From Hemibagrus wyckioides (lineage: Eukaryota > Chordata > Actinopteri > Siluriformes > Bagridae), in the NCBI RefSeq assembly GCF_019097595.1, contig NC_080712.1, forward strand, positions 26,192,146 to 26,256,145: 64,000 bases of DNA, read 5' to 3'. Positions 47,501 to 57,274 of this stretch are shown here, piece after piece. The notes under the pieces are model-generated. The model ran no database searches. It had not been told where the DNA came from and saw only the letters and a list, made by a program, of their open reading frames with translations. The translations under genes were made by a program, and so were the position numbers. Positions within the stretch are counted from its first letter, which is position 1. Each line of letters begins with the position of its first letter.

Positions 47501-50500
47501 GGAGGAAGAAACAGAGCAACTGCTGAATGCATTCTGTGACATCATAAACGTAAAGGATTTCATACACCTCTCTGTTCTGGAGATGAAGCATGATTTGGAT
47601 AAGTGTGTAGAGGCCCATAAATCCCAGGACCATCACCTTTTGAGCAAACATTTAAGACTTCTGATTGGTCGAATGAGCCAGGTAGTTCAGTTTGTAAGAA
47701 GATGTGTAGATAAGAGTGATGATCCCATCTACCGTAACGGATTACTGGTACTTGTTAAGCAAGCTGAAAGATCTCTAGCTGAAGTGACAGGGTATGCAAC
47801 AGACATATTTAACACCAAATTTCAAGATGAAGCGTTCCCTTTGTCAGCCAACAGCATCACGTTGGCTATAAAGAACTTTGATGTTCTTCATGAGGGTTTA
47901 GACGGTCTACAACACCCACATCTGCTTAGTCCTCTAAGAGAAGGTGCTCGGCAGGTGGCTTCTACCCCACCAGTCCCTTCCATCGAGGAGCCAAAAAAGA
48001 CAACAAATAATGAGGCCAAAACAGAGAGTTTAGATAATAGAGATGAAAAGGAAAATTTAGCAATTAAGCTTAAAGTAACAACTCCAGAAAAGAAACATCA
48101 TGAACTTACCACAGTGCATCAGCCTGAAAGCACAGAGGTAAAGAAGCCATTATCTGTAGACTCGAAATCTGTCCAAATGTCTCACAGTGCTGACTTGTTG
48201 CCTCTCTTATACGAAGTGGTTAACATGAGTAAAGATAAAAACGTTGAAGCTTTAAACATAGCTTGCACACGGATTATGGAACTTTCCACTTGTTATACCC
48301 AGGCGACAAAGGAGGTTGCCAGTATTGTAGAGGAAAATGCTAATCAGGAAATGGAAACCCTTCGGTCTGAGCTAATTACTCTGACACCACTACTTGTCCA
48401 GACAGCACAGGAAACAGCCATGAGCTCAGTCAAGATCATAGATACTGTCTATAAACATAGTGCTCAGTTTTCTGACCTCATTAAAACCACACACAATATT
48501 CTGCTGCCAGTAACTGGCATGTGGTATCATGCAATCAAAGCAATGATTCATAGCCACACAGCAAACATGGTGGACAACTGCATCCAAGAGCTCACGGATG
48601 TTATTTGTTTGTGTTCAGACACAGTTGAACTTGTGACATCAGCTGATATTAAAGTGAGGAGCAGTGACAGTAATGACAGCATAACATCTCTGTTAAGCAA
48701 GCTCCAAAAAGCCCAAACTAATACAAAGAATCTTACAGACCTCCTGGTCTCCAAAACAAGCCAGTCTGATGGATTTGATGGACCTTGCATCCTCTGGGCA
48801 TTATCCATCCAAGTTTTGTTAACCTCACTGGATAGGATTTTTGGAATGGGTACCACTCATGGAAGGGGACAGTTGAGCCAGCATCAGATGACACCTAAAA
48901 AATGGTTTGCAACAATGTCTGAGAACTCACTTCGAATCCAAGAGGCAGCAAGGCTGTCTTCATTAAACTGTACAGACAGCTGTAAAGCCAAACTCTTGAA
49001 AGAACGGGATGATGTGAAAGCGCTCAGTGAGGTCTATTTACAGGCCACGGATGACCTTGGTACTATATCCAGGTCAGGTGTTCTGAGACTTGCAAGAACA
49101 GAGCTTCTACAGAGACAGCTTCAGATTAAAATGAAATCACTTTGTTGTGTCTTGAGCAAAGTTAATGAGGAGTATGTAACAGCAATTCAAAACATTATCT
49201 CTTTGGCTTGTTCAGCAATCATAAAAAAATGTTCCATGGAAGCTGACGAAATCCGAACACAGTTTGATGCAACTGCTGAAGTTTTGCTGAGGAATGTTAA
49301 AAGTGCCACGGAATCTGTCCAAGAATGTTTGAACTTCATGAGGGACCCAAGAGAGCGGTCCAATCTGAGATTTATCAGTGACCATTTGTCATTTCAGATG
49401 TCAGAAATAGTGAGTAGAGCAAAGTTAATAATGGAGACACAGACTGTTTCTGAGACTTTAAGCATTGACATTCAGACACAGTGCTGGTCAGCAAAAGCAC
49501 ATTACCTTGTAGAAGAACTTTACAAAGTAGATGGAATTTTTCCTGTCACAAAAGAACAGATCAAACTTGGCTTGCAGGGCAAAGCCTACAGTGGAGTTCT
49601 GCAGACTGATATAAAACAAAGCTCCATCACAGAGACCACAAAACCTCCTAGAAAAGTCATCTCTGAAAAAGCAAGCCGTGTAAACATTCCTCCTGTGAGG
49701 AACCAGGAATCAAAAATGGTAACACATTATTCAAAAATGACATCATAAATTGATTTTTTTTTTTATTTACTATTTTCTGGATTCATGTAGACATAAAACA
49801 TTCATGTATGACATTGGACCTGTTATCACAGAGTAGTGCTAAAGTGCCAGTGTTCAGCTCTCTGGATCCATCTCTGGCCTACACTTCACTCTTCCTGAAA
49901 CAAGAAGCAGAAAGGTGGGATGTTCGTGGAAATCAGATTGTCAAGGTGACCAGAGAAATGGCTGATAAAATCTATGACATGACCCAATACTTAAAGAGGA
50001 AAGGGCCAATTCAGGTAAAAAAAACAAACAAAAAAAACATCAGTAGTAATTAGTACTACTATTAACACTAAAGTATTATTTAAAAATGATATTTTGTTTT
50101 AATTTAACAGCATTTTATTTCCAGAGTAAAGATGCCTTTGTATCATCAGCTAAAGATTTAGTCTTGAGCTGCCAGACTGTCACACATTTTGTGAAGATCA
50201 TAGCTGACCATTGCCTGGATCAACACTCTAATAAGGAGTTGTGCATAATAGCTGAGCGGATTGTCACCATTACTAACCAGCTCACCATTATTTCCAGGTG
50301 AGGTATATCAAGGCAGACTTATTACCTATATTGAATCTAGGTTTTTCACAACTCTACACATTTCAAGTCATCATACATTTCAAGTCAAGTAGGGCATCTA
50401 TGATGTTTACAACATACACTATATTGCCAAAAGTATTCGCTCACCCATCCAAATAATCAGAATCAGGTGTTCCAATCACTTCCATTGCCACAGGTGTATA

Positions 50501-53500
50501 AAATCAAGCACCTAGGCATGCAGACTGTTTTTACAAACATTTGTGAAAGAATGGGTTGCTCTCAGGAGTTCAGTGAATTCAAGTGTGGAACTGTGATAGG
50601 ATGCCACCTGTGCAACAAATCCAGTCGTGAAATTTCCTCGCTCCTAAATATTCCACAGTCAACTGTCAGCTGTATTATAAGAACGTGGAAGTGTTTGGGA
50701 ACGACAGCAACTCAGCCACGAAGTGGTAGGCCACGTAAACTGACGGAGCGGGGTCAGCGGATGCTGAGGCACATAGTGCGAAGAGGTCGCCAACTTTCTG
50801 CAGAGTCAATCGCTACAGACCTCCAAACTTCATGTGGCCTTCAGATTAGCTCAAGAACAGTGCACAGAGAGCTTCATGGAATGGGTTTCCATGGCCAAGC
50901 AGCTGCATCCAAGCCATACATCACCAAGTGCAATGCAAAGCATCGGATGCAGTGGTGTAAAGCACGCCGCCACTGGACTCTAGAGCAGTGGAGACATGTT
51001 CTCTGGAGTGACGAATCGCGCTTCTCCATCTGGCAATCTGATGGACGAGTCTGGGTTTGGCGGTTGCCAGGAGAACGGTACTTGTCTGACTGCATTGTAC
51101 CAAGTGTAAAGTTTGGTGGAGGGGGGATTATGGTGTGGGGTTGTTTTTCAGGAGCTGGGCTTGGCCCCTTAGTTCCAGTGAAAGGAACTCTGAATGCTTC
51201 AGCATACCAAGACATTTTGGACAATTCCATGCTCCCAACTTTGTGGGAACAGTTTGGAGCTGGCCCCTTCCTCTTCCAACATGACTGTGCACCAGTGACC
51301 AAAGCAAGGTCCATAAAGACATGGATGACAGAGTCTGGTGTGGATGAACTTGACTGACCTGCACAGAGTCCTGACCTCAACCCGATAGAACACCTTTGGG
51401 ATAAATTAGAGCGGAGACTGAGAGCCAGGCCTTCTCGTCCAACATCAGTGTGTGACCTCACAAATGCGCTTCTGGAAGAATGGTCAAAAATTCCCATAAA
51501 CACACTCCTAAACCTTGTGGACAGTCTTCCCAGAAGAGTTGAAGCTGTTATAGCTGCAGAGGGTGGACCGACGTCATATTGAACCCTATGGATTAGGAAT
51601 GGGATGTCACTTAAGTTCATATGCGAGTCAAGGCAGGTGAGCGAATATTTTTGGCAATATAGTGTAGGTCATTTTAAAAATAATCTAGCTTTAATTCACT
51701 AGAATTCCAGTGGGTCAAAATTTTACAGACACCAGGTTGACTATCTTTTTAATAGATTTGGATTTTTATCCTAATGACCAAGCAAGTGGCAAAGGCAAAA
51801 CACCCTGAGAAAAAACCCTTGAAAGGAAAAAGATTATCCATCCATCCATCGTCCATACCCGCTTTATTCCTAATTAGGGTCACGGGGATCTGCTGGAGCC
51901 TATCCCAGCGCACAATGGGCAAAAGGTAGGGCCACATATAGACAATTTAGAATTACCAATCAACCTAATGTACATAGACGGAGTAAACCCACACAAGCAC
52001 GGGGAGAACATGCAACTCCACACAGAAAGGCCCCTGCCTGTTTGAACCCAGGACCTTCTTGCTGTGAGGCAACAGTGCTAACCACTAAGCCACCGTGCTG
52101 CCTGGAAAAAGGTTATGTGATTATGACTCATTACTTTTCCATTTTTTAATTTCATTTTTAGCTTTAAGTCATCCAAACGATTGTGAATATCAAACTTTGG
52201 TTCTCCATAACTATGCATAACTATGTGGGGCCATCCTTAGCAGCAACAAGCGATTCTCAGTTGAAGGAAGCTCAAGAGCCACAAGAGTAACGGAGTAACC
52301 TTAAACATAATGACCAAAAGGTTCACCCAAATACTTTTGTTCAAGACCATTCCATGCTTGCTTTGTAGGTCACTAGAAGCATATGATAATCAATGAGAAA
52401 TTTTACAAGGAGCCAATGCAATGTGGAAAACATAAGGATGATCTGGCTCCAGCGAGGACTCTGGCTTAAGATGGAATAGTTTGTGCATAGCTTTGGAAAT
52501 TAATACCATGTTTTTGAATATGTTTACCCAAAGGTAGCATCTTCTTATTCTTCTTCTTTTGGCTTTTCCCTTCAGGAGTCGCCACAGCGAATCATCTTTC
52601 TCCACCTATTCCTATCTGTCTCCTATCTCCACCTATTCTGCATCCTCAACACTTGCACCCACTTGTTACCCAAAGGTAGCATATATAACCAAAAGAACAT
52701 AAAAAACATAAAGACCTAAAAGACTATCACTAAAGATAGCAAACCTGTGCATTAAGCAGAAAGCAGTGGTGCTCCCAAGGACAAGCCTTAGAGTAAGAAT
52801 TAGATTTGTTGCTGCTGTGAAGGCTACAAAGCCTTAGTTGGTGTATCTAAGGTAACAAGATTTTCCCCTACCTTAACTATGCACTTGCCATCACTAGTCC
52901 TCTCTATCATCTGTATGCAAGCTTCTAATACTGCAATATTCTCCATCAGTGTGCTAATTACTGACAAATTCTGAGAAATAAAGCCAGTATTTGATAAATG
53001 GAAGAAGAATGAACATCCAGTACCCAACACACTGAAAAAGCCCTTGCCTAATCAAGGATCCCTGTAAACCTGACTAATTTACTTACTGGGTTCTACCAGG
53101 AGGAAGGGGCAAATATTGTGAGAAGCTTGTAGAAGGCTACCTCTAGCAGTTTATTTAAAATCAAGCAAATATAAGACAATGCCACCAAATACTATGTATG
53201 CATGCACAGTATGTAAAGTTTTTGACCCACTAAAAAATCTAATAATAGAAAATAAAAGCTGAGTTAAGCTTTATTTTGAAATGGCTTCTTATGGAAATAA
53301 ATCCTAACTGAAAACAGGAGTTTATGGAGTTGTAAAAAAAAAAATTGAGTTTGAATGTACTTTGTCTAGGTGTATGTAAATTTTGGCCTCAACTGTATAC
53401 AGGTTAAGGTACTTTCTTACTACCTCTACATTCCTTCACTGTACCTTTCTACAGTGAAGGAATCAACCTTCTAAGCTATCAACCATTAATTAAATAGGAC

Positions 53501-56448
53501 AATATCTCATGTGACCCAAGGGGTGCATGGTGTCTCTCCAGTGTAAATGCAGTGACTCCTGGGTGCAAGTCTTCTGATGAAATCCTGGTGAAAAACGCCC
53601 AGAATTTGCTGCAGACAGTTATCCAAGGGGTACGAGCTGCAGAAACCGCATGCATAAAGGTAAAATAATAATGAACTCTAATGCTATTATCCTACAGCTG
53701 AATAAAGTTCATACCCCTGCCAAAAGGTCTGGAGGTTAACAAATGCATAAAGGAGGTAAATAAAATTAATAAATGTTTATAGGACAGAAAACCCAGTCTT
53801 TCAGATTTGAAACCTATAAAACATTTGTGTTCTAATTTGAAGATTGCAGAATATACACTATATTGCCAAAAGTATTCGCTCACCCATCCAAATAATCAGA
53901 ATCAGGTGTTCCAATCACTTCCATGGCCACAGGTGTATAAAATCAAGCACCTAGGCATGCAGACTGTTTTTACAAACATTTGTGAAAGAATGGGTCGCTC
54001 TCAGGAGCTCAGTGAATTCCAGTGTGGAACTGTGATAGGATGCCACCTGTGCAACAAATCCAGTCGTGAAATTTCCTCACTCCTAAATATTCCACAGTCA
54101 ACTGTCAGCTGTATTATAAGAACGTGGAAGTGTTTGGGAACGACAGCAACTCAGCCACGAAGTGGTAGGCCACGTAAACTGACGGAGCGGGGTCAGCGGA
54201 TGCTGAGGCGCATAGTGCGAAGAGGTCGCCAACTTTCTGCAGAGTCAATCGCTACAGACCTCCAAACTTCATGTGGCCTTCAGATTAGCTCAAGAACAGT
54301 GCACAGAGAGCTTCATGGAATGGGTTTCCATGGCCGAGCAGCTGCATCCAAGCCATACATCACCAAGTGCAATGCAAAGCGTCGGATGCGGTGGTGTAAA
54401 GCACGCCGCCACTGGACTCTAGAGCAGTGGAGACGCGTTCTCTGGAGTGACGAATCGCGCTTCTCCATCTGGCAATCTGATGGACGAGTCTGGGTTTGGC
54501 GGTTGCCAGGAGAACGGTACTTGTCTGACTGCATTGTGCCAAGTGTAAAGTTTGGTGGAGGGGGGATTATGGTGTGGGGTTGTTTTTCAGGAGCTGGGCT
54601 TGGCCCCTTAGTTCCAGTGAAAGGAACTCTGAATGCTTCAGCATACCAAGACATTTTGGACAATTCCATGCTCCCAACTTTGTGGGAACAGTTTGGAGCT
54701 GGCCCCTTCCTCTTCCAACATGACTGTGCACCAGTGCACAAAGCAAGGTCCATAAAGACATGGATGACAGAGTCTGGTGTGGAGGAACTTGACTGGCCTG
54801 CACAGAGTCCTGACCTCAACCCGATAGAACACCTTTGGGATGAATTAGAGCGGAGACTGAGAGCCAGTCCTTCTCGTCCAACATCAGTGTGTGACCTCAC
54901 AAATGCGTTTCTGGAAGAATGGTCAAAAATTCCCATAAACACACTCCTAAACCTTGTGGACAGCCTTCCCAGAAGAGTTGAAGCTGTTATAGCTGCAAAG
55001 CGTGGACCGACGTCATACTGAACCCTATGGATTAGGAATGGGATGTCACTTAAGTTCATATGCGAGTCAAGGCAGGTGAGCGAATACTTTTGGCAATATA
55101 GTGTATGTGAAAATCTAAGAATATCAATAAGCTCAAACTGTTTAAAAATTCTCTGAGTGTTTCCAGTCTTGTTGGACCATAAAGACTTTATTTTCTTAAG
55201 GGAAGGTTTTACCATTGGGGCAAGGGCGCTGATCACATTCGATTCCAAATCATTTTTATTGTATTTACATAAATAAATTTTTTTTAAAAAAGCAAGCACA
55301 GTTTAAAGCTTTAGGTAGCATTCATATCAACTGTCAGAATGGGGACTTCCATGCCAGACTTTGACTATGACATGGTGCTTGTTTCTAGATGAGCTGGATG
55401 TGATCTGGGATGTTCACAGGAAACAAAGTTTACAAAGAATAGTACAGAATGGTGTGGAAAACAATCAACATCCACTGAGCAGCAGTTCTGTTGGCAGAAA
55501 TCCCTTGTTGATGAGAGATGTTGATGAAAGACTGGGTCAAGTTGACAGGAAGCCTACAAACTCAAATGACTAATGATCTTTACAGTGGTGGCGAACATCT
55601 TAGATATGCATCATGGTGAACCTTTCAAGATGAGTTACAAAAGCAGAAGCTCATATCGGGTTCCATTCTTACGAGACAGAAGGTGTAGTTTTGGTGAACC
55701 TATGCTTAGTGTAGCCCCCTTTCCCAGCCATGTCAACGTTCAGCATATGTTTTTTAAACAAGCTTTTCTGCTCATAACCAGTGGATATTTGCTATATATC
55801 CCTATTAGCTTAAATCAGTCTCGCCATTCTGCTTCAACCTCTCGCATCAACAAGAGAGCGCCTGGGTTCGTTGGGTGTTTTTTCTTGTTGTTTTTAGCAC
55901 AATTTTGTGCAACTTCTACATTCTTTTGTCCCTGAAAATCCCAGATGAGCAGTTTTTTAAATACTCACTCAACCTAGCATATCTGGCACCACTAACCATG
56001 CCACAAAGTTACTGAGATCACATTTTTTCCTCACCCTGATTTCTGATGTGAAAATTAACTGAAACTCTTGTTTCCATGTTATCGGCTGACTGGAAAATTG
56101 GATTAATGCGCAGGTACACAGTTTGGAAAGTGGAAGTTGATTGTATAAAGTTGAATACACTGGAAACATAATGACTTCTACTACTTCTATTGCATTTGAT
56201 TTATCCGGTGAAAATACAATTTTTCCTTGTTCTTTTTAATGTGAAAGGGATTGAGACAACCTGAGCCCAACTCTGAAGCTGCAACGGCAGCTTCCCTGTG
56301 CATACAATGGAAAAGGAACCTCCTCATCCAACGAACACAAGAACAGCTGAACCCTGAGACGGATGACCTGGGTCTCCGCAAGACTTCACAACACCATGCA
56401 ACTCCAAGCCTTGCACCACCCATCAGCGTACTCGAAAGATATAAATAA
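44585..56448 (+). CDS. Vinculin/alpha-catenin family protein, divergent, with one giant exon
   Basis: Family members are helical-bundle adaptors linking cadherin or integrin adhesions to F-actin. Exons: 44585-44778, 46134-46317, 46425-49718, 49832-50014, 50125-50297, 53542-53659, 56248-56448 (TAA). Phases fit at every junction and give about 1,448 residues, longer than vinculin (1,066) or alpha-catenins (about 900). The N-terminus ([12 protein letters not shown], then [10 protein letters not shown], like FDEAEVRKI of vinculin) matches the head. Exons 4-6 match the five-helix tail: [14 protein letters not shown] like vinculin's [19 protein letters not shown] like alpha-catenin's IADHCPDS, and [13 protein letters not shown] like vinculin's MLVHNAQNLMQSV. 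Low-complexity K/E/T/S linkers lie near residues 640-710 and before the tail. Exon 3 has 1,098 codons with no intron, unlike the roughly 22-exon vinculin gene. ATG 44585 is chosen because homology starts there. I cannot name an ortholog. Confidence 0.85.
44779..46133 (+). other. First intron of the vinculin-like gene
   Basis: A 1.36-kb intron (donor GTCAGT, acceptor TGTCCACAG) largely filled by a decayed Tc1 element (about 45005-45790). Confidence 0.8.
45005..45790 (+). mobile_element. Decayed Tc1-type transposon
   Basis: Pieces of a Tc1 transposase can be read on plus: 'gatgagagaggtcagaaga' and 'cactctttacaatcgtggt' (N-terminal half), then HDNA (second catalytic Asp block), then [16 protein letters not shown] with the catalytic Glu near 45670-45710. 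Frameshifts and stops are frequent. It belongs to the same family as the fragments at 2938-3345 and 55329-56140. Confidence 0.75.
50417..51664 (+). mobile_element. Tc1 element copy 1 (1,248 bp, full length, coding sequence broken)
   Basis: The 28-bp terminal inverted repeats start CACTATATTGCCAAAAGTAT and sit at 50417-50444 and 51637-51664, with one mismatch. The element is flanked by TA at 50415-50416 and 51665-51666. It has the same length as copy 2 (53856-55103) and is closely similar throughout. It lies in sense orientation in an intron. Confidence 0.96.
50551..51357 (+). pseudogene. Tc1 transposase of copy 1, premature stop
   Basis: The frame starts [17 protein letters not shown] and follows the intact copy closely up to a TGA at 51355-51357. 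The intact copy has TGG (Trp269) there. The stop comes 11 codons before the catalytic Glu, so the product would lack the DD34E triad's last residue. The original frame remains readable after the stop ([18 protein letters not shown]) to about 51582. Other differences from copy 2 include APVT for APVH and LWDK for LWDE. Confidence 0.93.
51839..52103 (-). mobile_element. tRNA-derived SINE, family A, minus orientation
   Basis: The minus-strand head contains GGCTTAGTGG (A box) and GGGTTCAAAC (B box). The tail is (GGAT)n, seen as ATCC repeats at the left end on plus. A 13-bp target duplication with one mismatch flanks it: GGAAAAAGATTAT at 51826-51838 and GGAAAAAGGTTAT at 52104-52116. It is shorter inside than the 7995-8385 copy. 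Confidence 0.87.
52541..52665 (-). mobile_element. Short retro-inserted element with perfect 17-bp target duplication
   Basis: The 125-bp insert contains 'ggagtcgccacagcgaatca', a phrase common at the ends of a dispersed fish repeat. It begins on plus with TTC-rich repeats, which would be an A/G-rich tail on minus. TTACCCAAAGGTAGCAT flanks it at 52524-52540 and 52666-52682. The family is not identified; a 5'-truncated LINE or a SINE is likely. Confidence 0.8.
53856..55103 (+). mobile_element. Tc1 element copy 2 (1,248 bp, apparently intact)
   Basis: Perfect 28-bp terminal inverted repeats lie at 53856-53883 and 55076-55103, flanked by the TA target duplication (53854-53855, 55104-55105). Between them is one uninterrupted transposase frame. 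All parts needed for cut-and-paste movement seem present by eye. Confidence 0.97.
53990..55021 (+). CDS. Tc1 transposase, DD34E, 343 residues, intact
   Basis: The enzyme cuts and rejoins the element's ends at TA targets. ATG 53990 opens [10 protein letters not shown], the usual Tc1 start; the frame is open further upstream through the inverted repeat, but that part is not family-like. The N-terminal paired-like helix-turn-helix ([20 protein letters not shown]) is followed by a basic linker with SGRPRKLTE and a second helix-turn-helix. The catalytic DDE domain carries Asp154 (LWSDESRF), Asp245 (FQHDCAPVH) and Glu280 (NPIEHLWDE). The second Asp and the Glu are separated by exactly 34 residues. 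The glycine-rich box [13 protein letters not shown] is present. The length is typical of the family. No stop or frameshift is seen, in contrast to the copy at 50551. Activity is not proven. Confidence 0.96.
   Translation: MGRSQELSEFQCGTVIGCHLCNKSSREISSLLNIPQSTVSCIIRTWKCLGTTATQPRSGRPRKLTERGQRMLRRIVRRGRQLSAESIATDLQTSCGLQISSRTVHRELHGMGFHGRAAASKPYITKCNAKRRMRWCKARRHWTLEQWRRVLWSDESRFSIWQSDGRVWVWRLPGERYLSDCIVPSVKFGGGGIMVWGCFSGAGLGPLVPVKGTLNASAYQDILDNSMLPTLWEQFGAGPFLFQHDCAPVHKARSIKTWMTESGVEELDWPAQSPDLNPIEHLWDELERRLRASPSRPTSVCDLTNAFLEEWSKIPINTLLNLVDSLPRRVEAVIAAKRGPTSY
55329..56140. mobile_element. Tc1 remnant made of two inverted fragments
   Basis: Positions 55329-55690 read in plus orientation like the N-terminal coding part of a fish Tc1 family ('ccactgagcagcagttctgt', 'cccttgttgatgagagatg', 'atatcgggttccattctta'). 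Positions about 55930-56140 read in minus orientation like the 5' end of the same family ('aaccatgccacaaagttact', 'gagatcacattttttcctca', 'attaatgcgcaggtacac'). Frames are broken throughout. Confidence 0.6.
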
Positions 56449-56467
56449 AGCTTCTGTAATGAATAAA
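56444..56467 (+). terminator. Polyadenylation signals of the vinculin-like gene
   Basis: One AATAAA (56444-56449) overlaps the TAA stop at 56446-56448. A second lies at 56462-56467. Further AATAAA words occur at 56652-56657 and 56681-56686. Which is used is unknown. Use of the first would leave almost no 3' untranslated region. Confidence 0.5.
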
Positions 56468-56544
56468 TGGTATAAACACATACCTCAGATAGAAAAAGCA
56501 ATGATTGTGGTGTACAACTATGTGAAAAGTCACAGCATTTGCAA

Positions 56545-57274
56545 TTTATTTAAGACAATATAAAAGTAATGTGATGGACAATCGTTTAGTGTCCTTTCTC
56601 ACAAAGGTAAACAAAACAATTCAGTACAAATATATGGAAAACACATAAAACAATAAAACCATTAATTGAAATGTCTGTAAAATAAAGTGCTACAAGATTT
56701 GATAAACTCCACCACACAGAAAGAAAAGTATTCTCTAGATGAAATTTGGTCTTTCATTTTTCTTGCTCGAGTTGTATCTTCAGCACAAACTATCACAAAT
56801 GATTGAAAAGTAATCTAGTTGCAGTACATTAGCCACATGATCACATATACTTTTAAATAATTACAAGCTTAGCACAGTATTACTTCATAAAATGTCTTGC
56901 GTAATTTTACACCTTTATTTAATACATAGATCTAAGATATTTAACTGTTATTCTTTAAGTACCACTATACATTATTTTTAACCACACAGTGACAGCTCTC
57001 CTCAAACAGTCTCTGTATTAATAAGTTTACATCTTCAAACAATCTAGCTAACCGCATTTTCTCGGAGTAAATCTCATAGAACATTTGAGGAGCACTTGTC
57101 AGTATGCTGATGCTTGATGCTAACATACTCCAGTGACTGATGACATTATGCAACGGTAGCTGGTCATGTGTCTTTGTGAAGTATATATACAAAAACAAAG
57201 ATAAATAAATATAACATACATACAGTGGTGTGTGAATTCCTAACAGAGACTGACTGGTCTCAACACTGGAGTGT
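56545..57274 (-). other. zc3h6: 3' region of zc3h6 and gap between convergent genes
   Basis: AT-rich sequence downstream of the zc3h6 stop. Minus-strand AATAAA candidates lie at 56914-56919 and 56545-56550. No other gene or repeat is recognised. The two convergent transcription units end within roughly 0.1-0.5 kb of each other, depending on the signals used. Confidence 0.5.

Larger units (their letters stand above)
50298..53541 (+). other. Intron of the vinculin-like gene carrying three insertions
   Basis: A 3.2-kb intron with a Tc1 element (50417-51664), a family A SINE (51839-52103) and a short retro-insertion (52541-52665). The interval 52700-53540 shows nothing recognised. Confidence 0.8.
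53660..56247 (+). other. Last intron of the vinculin-like gene
   Basis: A 2.6-kb intron (donor GTAAAA, acceptor AATGTGAAAG) carrying the intact Tc1 copy (53856-55103) and an inverted Tc1 remnant (55329-56140). About 90% of it outside the splice sites can be attributed to transposons or AT-rich filler. Confidence 0.75.

Noticed and set aside
46513..48856. Several minus-strand frames of 60-102 codons
   Set aside because: They are shadows of the long open exon of the vinculin-like gene.
50874..51620. Long minus-strand open frame (248 codons) opposite Tc1 copy 1, with a longer one (54313-55299) opposite copy 2
   Set aside because: Both are antisense shadows of the Tc1 transposase coding sequence; the plus-strand frame has the DD34E motifs.
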